From NCBI RefSeq assembly GCF_002086485.1, contig NZ_MVHF01000035.1, positions 1-64,000 on the forward strand: a stretch of DNA of 64,000 nucleotides. The letters are read 5' to 3'. The notes below the pieces were generated by a model, which worked only from the letters and a program-made list of their open reading frames with translations, was not told the origin of the DNA and searched no databases. The stretch comes from Mycobacterium aquaticum (GTDB lineage: Bacteria > Actinomycetota > Actinomycetes > Mycobacteriales > Mycobacteriaceae). Shown here piece after piece: positions 25,440-33,834 of this stretch (positions are counted from its first letter, which is position 1; each line of letters starts with the position of its first letter). The translations under genes were made by a program, and so were the position numbers.

Positions 25440-26495
25440 ATGAAAGCTGCGACGAAACCGCTGCAACGGCTCGGAGTTACCGCAACGGGCTACCCGCGCA
25501 ACGCGTGGTACGCCCTGGCCGCCTCGGATGAGGTCAAGGACGTCCCGTTCGGCACTCGCGCCCTGGAACGTCCGGTGGTGCTGTTCCGGGTGTCCGACGG
25601 ATCGGTGGTAGCGCTGGCCGATCGTGATGCGCACCGACCGTATCCACTGAGCCTCGGCCGGGTGCACGGCGACACCATCGTGTCCGGCTATTCGGGCTTC
25701 GCCTACGACCGCGACGGACATTGCGTGCGGGTGCCGACACAGACCCAGATTCCCTATGGCGCACAAGTGCCCAGCTACCCGGTGCGCGAGCACGACGGGC
25801 TGGTGTGGGTATGGCTGGGCGAACCGTCACTGGCCGACCGCAGACCACCGGAACCCACACCGTGGCTGTCCGATCCGGCGTGGACGACGTTCGGCGGTCA
25901 ATGGGAGACGGCGGCGCACATCGAGTTGCTGCTGGAGAACTTCGCCGACATCACCCACGTCGCGGTGGTCGATCCGGTCATCTCGCCACCGGCGTTGGCG
26001 GCCGCCGTGACCCCTGCGCTGGAGGTGCAACTCACCGAGACCACCGTGAGCTTCCGGCGGGACTGGCCGCCCGCCCCGATGCCGGCCTGGCAGGCCGAGG
26101 TCACCGGTGCCTCGCCGACGACTCCGTACCCGCAGCGCGAAGAAGGCGCTTTCCTGTCGCCTGGCCTGTGGGCCGACAGATGGGATTGCCACGTGCCCGA
26201 AAGTGACGGTGGCACACAGACTTTTCTGTTCACCCACGCGATCACGCCGGTAGACGCCGGTACCACGCGGCACATCTGGCGGGTCAGCCGCAACTTCGCT
26301 GCGGGCCAAGCAGCCACCGAAGCGATGCGGCCGATCTTCGAGGGCTACTACCGTCGCGTGCAAGAGATTCTGCAGACCGTGCAACACGTCATCGACACCG
26401 ACGGGTACGGCGACGAGGTCAGCGTGGCGGCCGATGTCGCGGCACTGCAGGTCCGCAAGATCATGCGCAGACTGGTCGCCGACGAGGGACTCTGA
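25440..26495 (+). CDS. Rieske-oxygenase homologue lacking cluster and iron ligands
   Basis: A 351-residue protein with the VanA-like layout: Rieske-type N-terminal domain, then a START-like C-terminal domain. ATG at 25440 follows GAGAGGAG and lies 11 bases after the reductase. At the positions of the CxH...CxxH ligands it has D63-A-H65 and S82-G-Y-S85, leaving one His of four. In the mononuclear iron motif D170-x2-H173-x4 the second His is D178. The reading frame is intact, with family-like spacing, so this is substitution rather than frameshift. A non-oxygenase role is inferred. Confidence 0.82.
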   Translation: MKAATKPLQRLGVTATGYPRNAWYALAASDEVKDVPFGTRALERPVVLFRVSDGSVVALADRDAHRPYPLSLGRVHGDTIVSGYSGFAYDRDGHCVRVPTQTQIPYGAQVPSYPVREHDGLVWVWLGEPSLADRRPPEPTPWLSDPAWTTFGGQWETAAHIELLLENFADITHVAVVDPVISPPALAAAVTPALEVQLTETTVSFRRDWPPAPMPAWQAEVTGASPTTPYPQREEGAFLSPGLWADRWDCHVPESDGGTQTFLFTHAITPVDAGTTRHIWRVSRNFAAGQAATEAMRPIFEGYYRRVQEILQTVQHVIDTDGYGDEVSVAADVAALQVRKIMRRLVADEGL

Positions 26496-26507
26496 CGCCA
26501 CGCCGAT

Positions 26508-26544
26508 GGGGCACCACCAACCCGGGCATTCGGGTGTGGTGCCC
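26508..26544 (+). terminator. Hairpin downstream of the Rieske homologue
   Basis: GGGCACCAC (26509-26517) pairs with GTGGTGCCC (26536-26544), with a further inner ACCCG/CGGGT pairing. It lies 13 bases after the Rieske homologue stop, so it is a likely end of the permease transcript. Confidence 0.6.
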
Positions 26545-26577
26545 TGTTGCGTGACAACACTTTTCACGCCACAGACA

Positions 26578-26617
26578 GTTCACCCCAGGCGCGGTGATGA
26601 CCGCACCCGGGGTGAAC
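26578..26617 (-). terminator. Hairpin downstream of the P450 gene
   Basis: GTTCACCCC (26578-26586) pairs perfectly with GGGGTGAAC (26609-26617). It lies 15 bases beyond the P450 stop, on the side where minus-strand transcription ends. Confidence 0.6.
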
Positions 26618-26632
26618 CGGCACATCGACGAC

Positions 26633-27898
26633 TCAGGGCGTGGTGACCTTGACCGGCAGCGTCTTGATTCCGTTGACGAAATTGCTGCGGACGCGGCGCA
26701 CGTCGCCGGCCAACTCGATCGAGGCAAGCCGCGGGATCAGCTCCTCGAACATCAGCCGCACCTCCATCCGGGCCAGGTTGTTGCCCAGGCACAGGTGCGG
26801 GCTGCCCTTGCCGAAGGTGACGTGGTTGACGTCGGTGCGGGTGACGTCGAATTCGTAGGGATTCTCGAAGACCGCATCGTCGCGGTTGCCCGAGGCGAAC
26901 CACATGACGACCTTGTCGCCCTCCTTGATCTCCTTGCCGCCGAGTTCGACGTCGCGCGTCGCGGTGCGCCGGAAGTGGTACACCGGCGATGCCCAGCGCA
27001 GGAACTCCTCGGTGGCCGACGGGATCAGCTCGGGCTGCTGCTGCAGCAGACGCAGCTGATCCTGGTGTTCGAGGAGCGCCAGCATGGTGTGGCTGATGGT
27101 GTGCCGGGTGGTTTCGTTACCGGCGACCACCAGCAGCAGGAAGTAGTTGTCGAAGTCGGTGGCCGACAAGGCATTACCGTCTTCTGGGATCTTGTTGACC
27201 AGCATGCTGACCAGATCGGTGCCCGACCCGCCGCGGCGCTCGGCGGCCAGCTTGCGCCCGTATTCGAACACCTCGATCGAGGCGGGCGAGCTGAACGGCA
27301 GGTGCTTGTACTTGGCGGTCTCGGGGTCCCCGAGCAAGTGGTCGCTGTAGTCCGGATCAGTGTTGCCGATGATCTCGTTGCCCCAGTCGATGAGCTGGCC
27401 GGTGTGCTCGTCGGGCACGTCGAGCAGCCGAGCGAGCACCTGGATCGGAAAGTCCGCGCTGACCTCCTTGACGAAGTCGAACTCCCCCTTGGCCAGTGCG
27501 GCGTCGACGGTGGACTTGGTCAGCCCGCGCAGGAATTCCTCGTAGTTGCGCATCAGGTTGCCCTGGCTGAACTCCCGCTGGATGAGCTTGCGCAGGGCCC
27601 GGTGTCGCAGGCCGTCGGTCTCCAGCATGGACCGCCGGATGTCCATCAGGTCGTCGTCCACCTCTTCGAGGTTGACGAACTTGGTGGACGTGAAGGTCTC
27701 GGCGTCCTTGTCGACGGCGCAGATGTCCTCATGTCGCGTGATCGCCCAAAACCCTTTGTTCGGAGCCGGTTCCGCGTTGAAATACACCGGCGCTTCGTCG
27801 CGGAGGGTGTCGAACATGCCCCACCCCTCATTGCGCGCGAAGCGATCAAGGTCGGCAAGGTCGACGTCAGCAAGCGGAACGTGCGAGGGCTTCTCCAC
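26633..27898 (-). CDS. Cytochrome P450
   Basis: A 421-residue soluble bacterial P450. It shows the I-helix AGNETT, the K-helix EEFLR pair (ExxR) and the heme-binding loop FGKGSPHLCLG (362-372, Cys370 as the heme ligand). The sequence resembles mycobacterial CYP124/125/142-like enzymes, but a subfamily cannot be fixed here. GTG start with a strong GGAGGAG site. It faces away from the acetoacetate-decarboxylase-like gene across the operators O3-O5. No ferredoxin gene is adjacent, so the reductase at 24460 may be its electron donor. Confidence 0.93.
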   Translation of the reverse strand: MEKPSHVPLADVDLADLDRFARNEGWGMFDTLRDEAPVYFNAEPAPNKGFWAITRHEDICAVDKDAETFTSTKFVNLEEVDDDLMDIRRSMLETDGLRHRALRKLIQREFSQGNLMRNYEEFLRGLTKSTVDAALAKGEFDFVKEVSADFPIQVLARLLDVPDEHTGQLIDWGNEIIGNTDPDYSDHLLGDPETAKYKHLPFSSPASIEVFEYGRKLAAERRGGSGTDLVSMLVNKIPEDGNALSATDFDNYFLLLVVAGNETTRHTISHTMLALLEHQDQLRLLQQQPELIPSATEEFLRWASPVYHFRRTATRDVELGGKEIKEGDKVVMWFASGNRDDAVFENPYEFDVTRTDVNHVTFGKGSPHLCLGNNLARMEVRLMFEELIPRLASIELAGDVRRVRSNFVNGIKTLPVKVTTP

Positions 27899-27921
27899 GA
27901 CGTTTCTCCTCCGTTCGAGAT

Positions 27922-27941
27922 ATTGTTCGTACCCGAACGAT
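27922..27941. promoter_or_regulatory. Island operator O3
   Basis: ATTGTTCGTACCCGAACGAT: arms match at 7 of 8 positions around TACC. It lies 24 bases upstream of the P450 start codon, placed to control the P450. Confidence 0.75.
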
Positions 27942-27970
27942 AACGGTCGAAAACCTCCACCGCAAGGGTA

Positions 27971-27990
27971 GCCATTCGGACCCGAACAAG
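27971..27990. promoter_or_regulatory. Weak island operator O4
   Basis: GCCATTCGGACCCGAACAAG: the right half keeps CGAACA and the left half keeps ATTCG around GACC. It is a degenerate copy 22 bases (centre to centre) from O5. Confidence 0.4.
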
Positions 27991-27992
27991 TT

Positions 27993-28012
27993 ATCGTACG
28001 GATGCGAACGAT
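27993..28012. promoter_or_regulatory. Island operator O5
   Basis: ATCGTACGGATGCGAACGAT: arms match at 7 of 8 positions around GATG. It lies 17 bases before the ATG of the acetoacetate-decarboxylase-like gene, in the divergent gap with the P450. Confidence 0.75.
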
Positions 28013-28029
28013 CTCTCGACGGGAGCCAC

Positions 28030-28851
28030 ATGAACGATCAAAAGGGGTTCTTCTTCCCCCGCACGGCCACCGGCCGGTCCTCCATCATTCCCTCACCGCC
28101 GTGGTACTACTCCGGAGACCTGCTGACCGTGGAGTACCGGACCGATCCGGCCCGGGTTGCCGAGCTGCTGCCCGCACCGCTGGAACTGGCACCGGAGGAC
28201 CCCGGCGCCGTCGCACTGATCTGGGCCGACTGGCAGTCGTGCTCGGCGTCGCGCGAAGAGTTGCTCGACCCGGTGCGCGCCCAGTACAAGGAGGCCTTCG
28301 TCGTCGTGCGCTGCGCGTTCGAGGGCGTCACCTATTCGCGCTGCGTGTACATCTGGGTGGACAAGGACTTCGCCATCGCGCGCGGCATACATCAGGGCTA
28401 TCCCAAGAAGTTCGGCTCGATGTGGCAGACCCGTCCGCATCCGTTCTCGCACGCCGCGCCTCAGGTGGCACCGGGCGGCATCTTCGGCGCGACGCTCGCC
28501 GCGGGCGACCGCCGGCTCGCACAGGCCGTGCTGACCCTGCGCGAACAGTGCGAGACCAACGGCTTCGTCAACGGCCACCCGATGGCGCACCACCGGATCT
28601 ATCCCGGCATCGCCAAGGGCGCACCCGACAGCTATGCCGAGTTGATCGCTTCGGGCGCCAGCGAATTCGAAGGCGGACCGGCCTGGACGGGCGATGTCGA
28701 GGTGGAGATCTTCGACTCCCCCACCGAGGAACTGTCCCGGTTACGCGTCGACGAGATCATCGGCGGCTACTACCGGCAGATCGGCGTCGTCTGGGACGGC
28801 GGACGCAGCCTGGCCGAACTGACCCCGGCGGACACGGCGGCAACCCGATGA
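28030..28851 (+). CDS. Acetoacetate decarboxylase-like protein
   Basis: A 273-residue member of the ADC fold family. The Schiff-base lysine region GYPKKFGS is present (K126/K127), so imine chemistry is plausible. Family members act on beta-keto acids, but many actinobacterial ones are hydratases or aldolase-like with other substrates. It starts the downstream meta-cleavage run and overlaps the following aldehyde dehydrogenase by ATGA. Confidence 0.8.
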   Translation: MNDQKGFFFPRTATGRSSIIPSPPWYYSGDLLTVEYRTDPARVAELLPAPLELAPEDPGAVALIWADWQSCSASREELLDPVRAQYKEAFVVVRCAFEGVTYSRCVYIWVDKDFAIARGIHQGYPKKFGSMWQTRPHPFSHAAPQVAPGGIFGATLAAGDRRLAQAVLTLREQCETNGFVNGHPMAHHRIYPGIAKGAPDSYAELIASGASEFEGGPAWTGDVEVEIFDSPTEELSRLRVDEIIGGYYRQIGVVWDGGRSLAELTPADTAATR

Positions 28852-30332
28852 GCGTCGATTACGCAGACGTCGAGGACGTGCGCGTCGACACCCGGCACTG
28901 GATCGGCGGCAGGCGGGTGTCGTCCGACACCACGTTCACCGATATTTCCCCGATCGACGAGCAGCCCATCGCGCAGGTGCATGCCGGTGGCGAGGCAGAG
29001 GTCGACGCCGCCGTCGCCGCGGCCCGCGAGGCGTTCGCCGGCTGGGCGGCGCTACCGGTCAAGCAACGCGCCGAGATCCTGCGTGCCGTCGCCGACGGCA
29101 TCGACGCCCGTCGCGACGAGCTCGCCCGCGTCGAAACCCGCGACAACGGCTCGCTGCTGCGCAGCCACCAGCGCGGGGTGATGCCGCGCGTCGCGATGAA
29201 CTTCCGCTATTTCGCCGACCTTGCCGAGAGCATCGCCCACCCCATCGACGAAGTCCGCGGTCACCGGCAGCGCGTCAGCTTCGATCCGGCCGGTGTCGTC
29301 GCGATCATCACGCCGTGGAACGCCCCGCTCATGCTCGCCACCTGGCGGATCGGCCCCGCACTGGCCGCAGGGAACACCGTGGTGCTCAAGCCACCGGAGT
29401 GGGCGCCGCTGACCGCGTCGCTGTTGGCCGACATCGCACACGAGGCCGGGCTCCCCGCCGGGGTTTTCAACGTCGTGCAGGGCACCGGTGCGGGTGCCGG
29501 CGCGCCGCTGACCCGACACCCGGGCATCAGCCGCCTGTCGTTCACCGGATCGGTGCCGACCGCTGGGGTCATCGCAGAGGCAGCGGCGAAGAACATCGTG
29601 CCGCTGTCGTTCGAGCTGGGCGGCAAGTCACCGCTGCTGATCTTCGACGATGCGGACCTGGACCTGACCGTCGATCTCGCGGTCGAGCAGTTCGACAACG
29701 CCGGTCAGGTATGCCTCGGCGCCTTCCGGGTGCTGGTGCACGAGAGCCTGCACGACGAGTTCCTCGATCGTGTGCTGGCCAAGGCCAAGTCGGTTGTCCA
29801 GGGCGACCCGCGTGACCCGGCCACCGACGTCAGCGCCCTGGTCAGCCGTCCGCATTTCGAGCGGGTCTGCGGCTTCGTCGAGCGTGCGCTGGCCGACGGG
29901 GCCCGCGCGGTGCTCGGCGGCGGCCCCAACGAGGACCTCGGCGGGCTCTACTTCCGGCCCACCATCCTCGTCGATGCGCGGCCGGGCAGCGAGATCCTCA
30001 CCGAAGAGGTGTTCGGCCCGGTCCTGACGATCCAGACCTTCGCGGACGAGGACGAAGGCATCGCGATGGCCAACAGCACCCGATTCGGCCTGGCCGCCAC
30101 CTTGGTCACCGGGGATCCCGAACGCGCCGAACGAGTTTCGGCTCTGCTCAACGCGGGCACGGTCTGGGTCAACTGCTTCTTCGTCCGCGACCTCGGTGCC
30201 CCGTTCGGAGGCAACGGCAAGTCGGGCATCGGCCGTGAAGGCGGCCCATGGTCGTTCGACTTCTACTGCGATGTCAAGAACACGGTGTTCTCCCCGAACG
30301 GGTGGACCACGGGCAACGGAGGCAATTCCTGA
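28848..30332 (+). CDS. Aldehyde dehydrogenase, HpaE-like
   Basis: A 494-residue NAD-dependent dehydrogenase; ATG at 28848 overlaps the upstream stop. It has FELGGKSPLLIF with the general-base Glu and the nucleophile in AGQVCLGAFR. Between an extradiol dioxygenase and an FAH protein it would be expected to oxidise the ring-cleavage semialdehyde, as HpaE does in homoprotocatechuate catabolism. The stop overlaps the dioxygenase start by one base (TGATG). Confidence 0.88.
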   Translation: MSVDYADVEDVRVDTRHWIGGRRVSSDTTFTDISPIDEQPIAQVHAGGEAEVDAAVAAAREAFAGWAALPVKQRAEILRAVADGIDARRDELARVETRDNGSLLRSHQRGVMPRVAMNFRYFADLAESIAHPIDEVRGHRQRVSFDPAGVVAIITPWNAPLMLATWRIGPALAAGNTVVLKPPEWAPLTASLLADIAHEAGLPAGVFNVVQGTGAGAGAPLTRHPGISRLSFTGSVPTAGVIAEAAAKNIVPLSFELGGKSPLLIFDDADLDLTVDLAVEQFDNAGQVCLGAFRVLVHESLHDEFLDRVLAKAKSVVQGDPRDPATDVSALVSRPHFERVCGFVERALADGARAVLGGGPNEDLGGLYFRPTILVDARPGSEILTEEVFGPVLTIQTFADEDEGIAMANSTRFGLAATLVTGDPERAERVSALLNAGTVWVNCFFVRDLGAPFGGNGKSGIGREGGPWSFDFYCDVKNTVFSPNGWTTGNGGNS

Positions 30333-31285
30333 TGGGCGAAGTCGTCGGCGCCGGATTGATCGCGCACGTACCGACCATCGTGCTGCCCGAGAAGACCCGG
30401 CGCGAACTCAACAACGGTGAGGACACCACGCTGGTGTCGGGCCTGCACGAGTTGCGTCGCGACGTGTTCGATCAAGTCGACTACGACACCGTCGTCGTCC
30501 TGGATTCACACTGGGCCACCACAGTCGAATTCGTCGTCACCGCGCACGAGCGCCGCACCGGGCTGTTCACGTCGGAGGAACTGCCCCGCGGGATGAGCCG
30601 GCGGCCCTACGACATCGCCGGCGACCCGGCTCTCGCGCACCTCGTCGCCAGCAAGGGCGAAGACCACAGCACCTGGATCACCGCGATCGACGACGATTCG
30701 CTGCCGATCTTCTATGCCACCACCAACGTGTGGGAGTTTCTCGGTCAGGGTCTGCCGGACAAGCGCTGGATCAGCATCGGGGTCTGCCAGACCGCCGACA
30801 CCGAGGACAATTTGCGGCTGGGCCGCGCGCTGGGCGACGCCATCGCCGAGTCCGACCGCAGGGTGCTGCTGATCGCCTCCGGCGCGCTGTCGCACACGTT
30901 CTGGCCGTTGCGCCAGCTGCGCGACCACGAGGCGTCCGGAGCCGAACACATCTTCACCAGCGATGCCGCCGCGGCCGACGCCGAACGGATGGCCTGGTTC
31001 GAAGCCGGCGACCACGCGCGGGTTCTCGACACCATGAACGAGTTCTACCGGTTCAAGCCCGAGGCCCGGTTCGGTCATTACCTGATGATGATCGGTGCCA
31101 TCGGCGAGGGTGACTGCACCGCGACCGGTCGGCGCTACGGCGAATACGAGAACTCCGTCGGCACCGGTCAGGTGCACTACTGGTTCGACCGCCCCGCCGG
31201 CGGCTTCCCCCGGCCACGGCGCACGCCCACCGATCCCGACTACGTCCGCCAGAACGGCGGCCCCGAACTCACGGCAGCCGGCTGA
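30332..31285 (+). CDS. LigB-type (class III) extradiol dioxygenase, HpaD-like
   Basis: Fe(II)-dependent meta-cleavage of a catechol. The 317-residue protein has the LigB-fold iron region AHVP (His12), DSHW (58-61) and SGALSHTFW, and resembles 3,4-dihydroxyphenylacetate 2,3-dioxygenases of the HpcB/HpaD class III type. ATG at 30332 is chosen since it overlaps the aldehyde dehydrogenase stop; the longer frame from 30248 lies inside that gene. The ring substrate is inferred from the family and not shown here. Confidence 0.85.
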   Translation: MGEVVGAGLIAHVPTIVLPEKTRRELNNGEDTTLVSGLHELRRDVFDQVDYDTVVVLDSHWATTVEFVVTAHERRTGLFTSEELPRGMSRRPYDIAGDPALAHLVASKGEDHSTWITAIDDDSLPIFYATTNVWEFLGQGLPDKRWISIGVCQTADTEDNLRLGRALGDAIAESDRRVLLIASGALSHTFWPLRQLRDHEASGAEHIFTSDAAAADAERMAWFEAGDHARVLDTMNEFYRFKPEARFGHYLMMIGAIGEGDCTATGRRYGEYENSVGTGQVHYWFDRPAGGFPRPRRTPTDPDYVRQNGGPELTAAG

Positions 31286-31310
31286 CCGGCCACGCACAAG
31301 GAGCTGACGA

Positions 31311-32174
31311 ATGACGCTACGCGAATACCGCCGAATCCTCTTGGACGGCAACGTTGTTGACGTTGTCCGCGATGGCGACACCCTGGTGGCCGGTGACGGC
31401 CGTACCGTGGCTGTCGCCGACGCCAGGCACCTTGCGCCGGTCACCCCGAGCAAGATCATCTGCGTCCACCTCAACTACTCCTCCCGCGTGAAGGAGTTGC
31501 TGACCAAACTGCCGCCTGCCCCGACGTATTTCCACAAGCCGGTGTCCTCGCTCAACGCGCACGATTCGGCCGTGGTCCGTCCGCGCGGCTGCAAGTGGCT
31601 CAACTACGAGGGCGAGGTGGGTATCGTCATCGGCCGTACCGCCCGCAACATCTCCCCCGCCGAGGCGGGTGACTACATCCGCGGCTACACCGTCGCCAAT
31701 GACTATGGCCTGCACGACTTCCGCGATACCGACTCCGGTTCCATGCTGCGCGTCAAGGGCGCCGACACGCTGTGCCCGCTGGGTCCCGGCGTCGTCGAGG
31801 GCTGGGATTTCCGCGACAAGCGGATCCGGACCATCGTCAACGGCGAAGTCCGCCAGGACGGCAACACCAACGAGATGGAGTGGGACATGCACTATCTCGT
31901 CGCCGACATCGCCCGCACCATCACGCTGCAGCCCGGGGATGTCCTGCTGTCGGGCACCCCGGCCATCTCCCGCACCGTCTACCCCGGCGATGTCGTGGAA
32001 GTCGAGGTCGAAGGTCTCGGCGTGCTGCGCAACCACATTGTCGAGGGCCCCAACGCCATTCGCAGCGATGTGGGCGCCCAGCCCACCGAGAGCGAAGAGG
32101 TGCTCTCCACCGCCCAGGGTGGCGACTGGGAGTTCCGCGGCATCCGCAAGCCCGACCTGTCGAACACCTTCTGA
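31311..32174 (+). CDS. Fumarylacetoacetate hydrolase family protein
   Basis: A 287-residue FAH-fold enzyme with the metal-binding motif LNYEGEVGIVIG and the following VANDYGLHDFRDTD. In homoprotocatechuate pathways this fold provides the isomerase/decarboxylase (HpaG). It follows the dioxygenase by 25 bases with a good AAGGAG site. It probably acts on the oxidised ring-cleavage product; whether isomerase, decarboxylase or hydrolase cannot be told. Confidence 0.87.
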   Translation: MTLREYRRILLDGNVVDVVRDGDTLVAGDGRTVAVADARHLAPVTPSKIICVHLNYSSRVKELLTKLPPAPTYFHKPVSSLNAHDSAVVRPRGCKWLNYEGEVGIVIGRTARNISPAEAGDYIRGYTVANDYGLHDFRDTDSGSMLRVKGADTLCPLGPGVVEGWDFRDKRIRTIVNGEVRQDGNTNEMEWDMHYLVADIARTITLQPGDVLLSGTPAISRTVYPGDVVEVEVEGLGVLRNHIVEGPNAIRSDVGAQPTESEEVLSTAQGGDWEFRGIRKPDLSNTF

Positions 32175-32178
32175 GCCC

Positions 32179-33117
32179 ATGACGACCCCCAGGATGCTGC
32201 TGATCCTCAGCGAGAACTGGACTCTCACCGACGGCCGAAACCTCGGCGATCTCGTGCGGTGGGCACAGATCGCCGAGGATGCCGGGTTCGACTCGGTGAT
32301 GATCTCCGAGCACATCGTGCTCGGGCCCGACGCCAGCGACAAGGGCGTGATGGCCAATCCGCGCGCATATGCGTTGCCGGGCAACCAGGATCCGTTCACG
32401 CCGTGGCCCAACTCACTCATGCTGTTGTCCGCGATGGCCTCGGTGACCAGCCGGATCCGACTGGTCGCCGCGGCCGTGCTGGCGCCGTTGCGGCATCCGC
32501 TTCTGCTGGCCCGTGAACTCGGCACCCTTGACCTGTTGTCCGAGGGGCGGCTGGTGGTGCAGCCCAGCGTCAGTTGGAGCCGCGACGAGTACGTCGCGAT
32601 GGGGGTGCCCTTTGCCGAGCGCGGCCGCATCCTCGACGAGCAACTGGCGGTGATGGATCTGGTGTTCCGCACCTCACCTGCCAGTTATCACGGCCACTAC
32701 TTCTCTTTCGACGATATCTACCTGGAGCCCAAGGCTTTTCGTAACGACGGACCGCGCATGTGGTTCGGCGGCCAGACTGCGCACGGGAAGGTGGTCGAGC
32801 GCCTGGTGCGCTACGGCCACGGCTTCCATCCGCTCGGCGCGCCGAGCCCTGCTGACGTGCAGGCGATCAGGACGGCGATGGCCTCGGCCGGTCGCGACCT
32901 GTCCGACCTGGAGATGGTCGGCGGGGTGCGGGTCGAGTTTCCCGACGACCACTCGTGTGCCGATATCGGCAAAGCCATGGATTCCGTTCCGGGGCAGCTG
33001 GAGCGGGGATTCACGACCATCTGCGTGAAGCCGTCGATGTTCATCGACGACGCCCGTGAACTGCCTGCGTTCTGCGCCGACGTGATGCGCCGCGCCGACT
33101 CGATGGCGGCGCACTAG
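32179..33117 (+). CDS. LLM-class flavin/F420-dependent oxidoreductase
   Basis: A 312-residue TIM-barrel protein of the bacterial luciferase-like monooxygenase group. It shows the N-terminal WAQIAEDAGFDSVMISEH pattern, the region around VAAAVLAPLRHPLLLARELGTLD and the LSEGRLVV loop. ATG at 32179, 4 bases after the FAH stop. In mycobacteria most such proteins use F420, but FMN is possible. It may oxidise an amine or ring intermediate. Confidence 0.85.
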   Translation: MTTPRMLLILSENWTLTDGRNLGDLVRWAQIAEDAGFDSVMISEHIVLGPDASDKGVMANPRAYALPGNQDPFTPWPNSLMLLSAMASVTSRIRLVAAAVLAPLRHPLLLARELGTLDLLSEGRLVVQPSVSWSRDEYVAMGVPFAERGRILDEQLAVMDLVFRTSPASYHGHYFSFDDIYLEPKAFRNDGPRMWFGGQTAHGKVVERLVRYGHGFHPLGAPSPADVQAIRTAMASAGRDLSDLEMVGGVRVEFPDDHSCADIGKAMDSVPGQLERGFTTICVKPSMFIDDARELPAFCADVMRRADSMAAH

Positions 33118-33834
33118 ATGCCGCGGCTGCTGCAGATCGCGCACGATCACATCTCGCCTGCAGGCGCGGTCGCCGACCGTTTTGCCGTGCGCGGGTACGA
33201 CATCGACGAGCGGGTCGTGGTCCCGGCCGAGCAGCACCACGAACCCGGTGTCGAATTCGACTTTCCGAACCCCGCCGGCTATGACGCGGTGCTGGTGCTC
33301 GGTGCGCCGTGGTCCACGTACGCCGCCGAGGTGGCCGGCTGGGTGCAGCCCGAGCTGGAATTGCTCCGCGAAGCCGACCGGATCGCGGTACCGGTGCTCG
33401 GGATCTGCTTCGGCGGTCAGCTGCTCGCCACCGCGCACGGCGGCCTGGTGCACAAGTCGCCGTTCCCGGAAATCGGTTGGCGGCCCGTGCACTCCGACGA
33501 TCCCGTATTCGCCGGACCATGGTTCCAGTGGCATTACGACCGCTGGATGACGCCGCCGGACGCCATCGAGGTGGCCCGCAACGGCTCTGCCCCACAGGCA
33601 TTCACGCTGCGCCGCAACCTCGCGCTCCAGTTCCACCCCGAGGTCGACAGCACGGTGCTCAAGGGCTGGCTGGCCTTCGGCGGGGACCGCGAGGCGGTGG
33701 CGGCGGGCCTCGATCCCGACGTCCTGCTCGCCCAGACCGAAGCTGCCGAAGCCGAAGCCGCCGTGCGCGCGCGCCGACTGGTGGACACCTTCCTCGACCG
33801 TGTCGCGATCGCCGAACCGTGGGGACCGCGGTGA
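33118..33834 (+). CDS. Class-I glutamine amidotransferase-like hydrolase
   Basis: A 238-residue GATase1-fold protein with nucleophile C97 in LGICFGGQLL and the His/Glu pair in LQFHPEVD (about residues 168-175). It starts directly after the LLM stop (TAG then ATG). No synthetase domain is attached. With the GS-like ligase in the same island it is a second candidate for removing a gamma-glutamyl group, as AtdA2/TdnT-type proteins are thought to do in aniline metabolism. Confidence 0.82.
   Translation: MPRLLQIAHDHISPAGAVADRFAVRGYDIDERVVVPAEQHHEPGVEFDFPNPAGYDAVLVLGAPWSTYAAEVAGWVQPELELLREADRIAVPVLGICFGGQLLATAHGGLVHKSPFPEIGWRPVHSDDPVFAGPWFQWHYDRWMTPPDAIEVARNGSAPQAFTLRRNLALQFHPEVDSTVLKGWLAFGGDREAVAAGLDPDVLLAQTEAAEAEAAVRARRLVDTFLDRVAIAEPWGPR

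Noticed and set aside
25440..26495. Rieske ligand loss explained by frameshift or sequencing error
   Set aside because: The changes are whole-codon substitutions in an intact frame with family-like sequence before and after.
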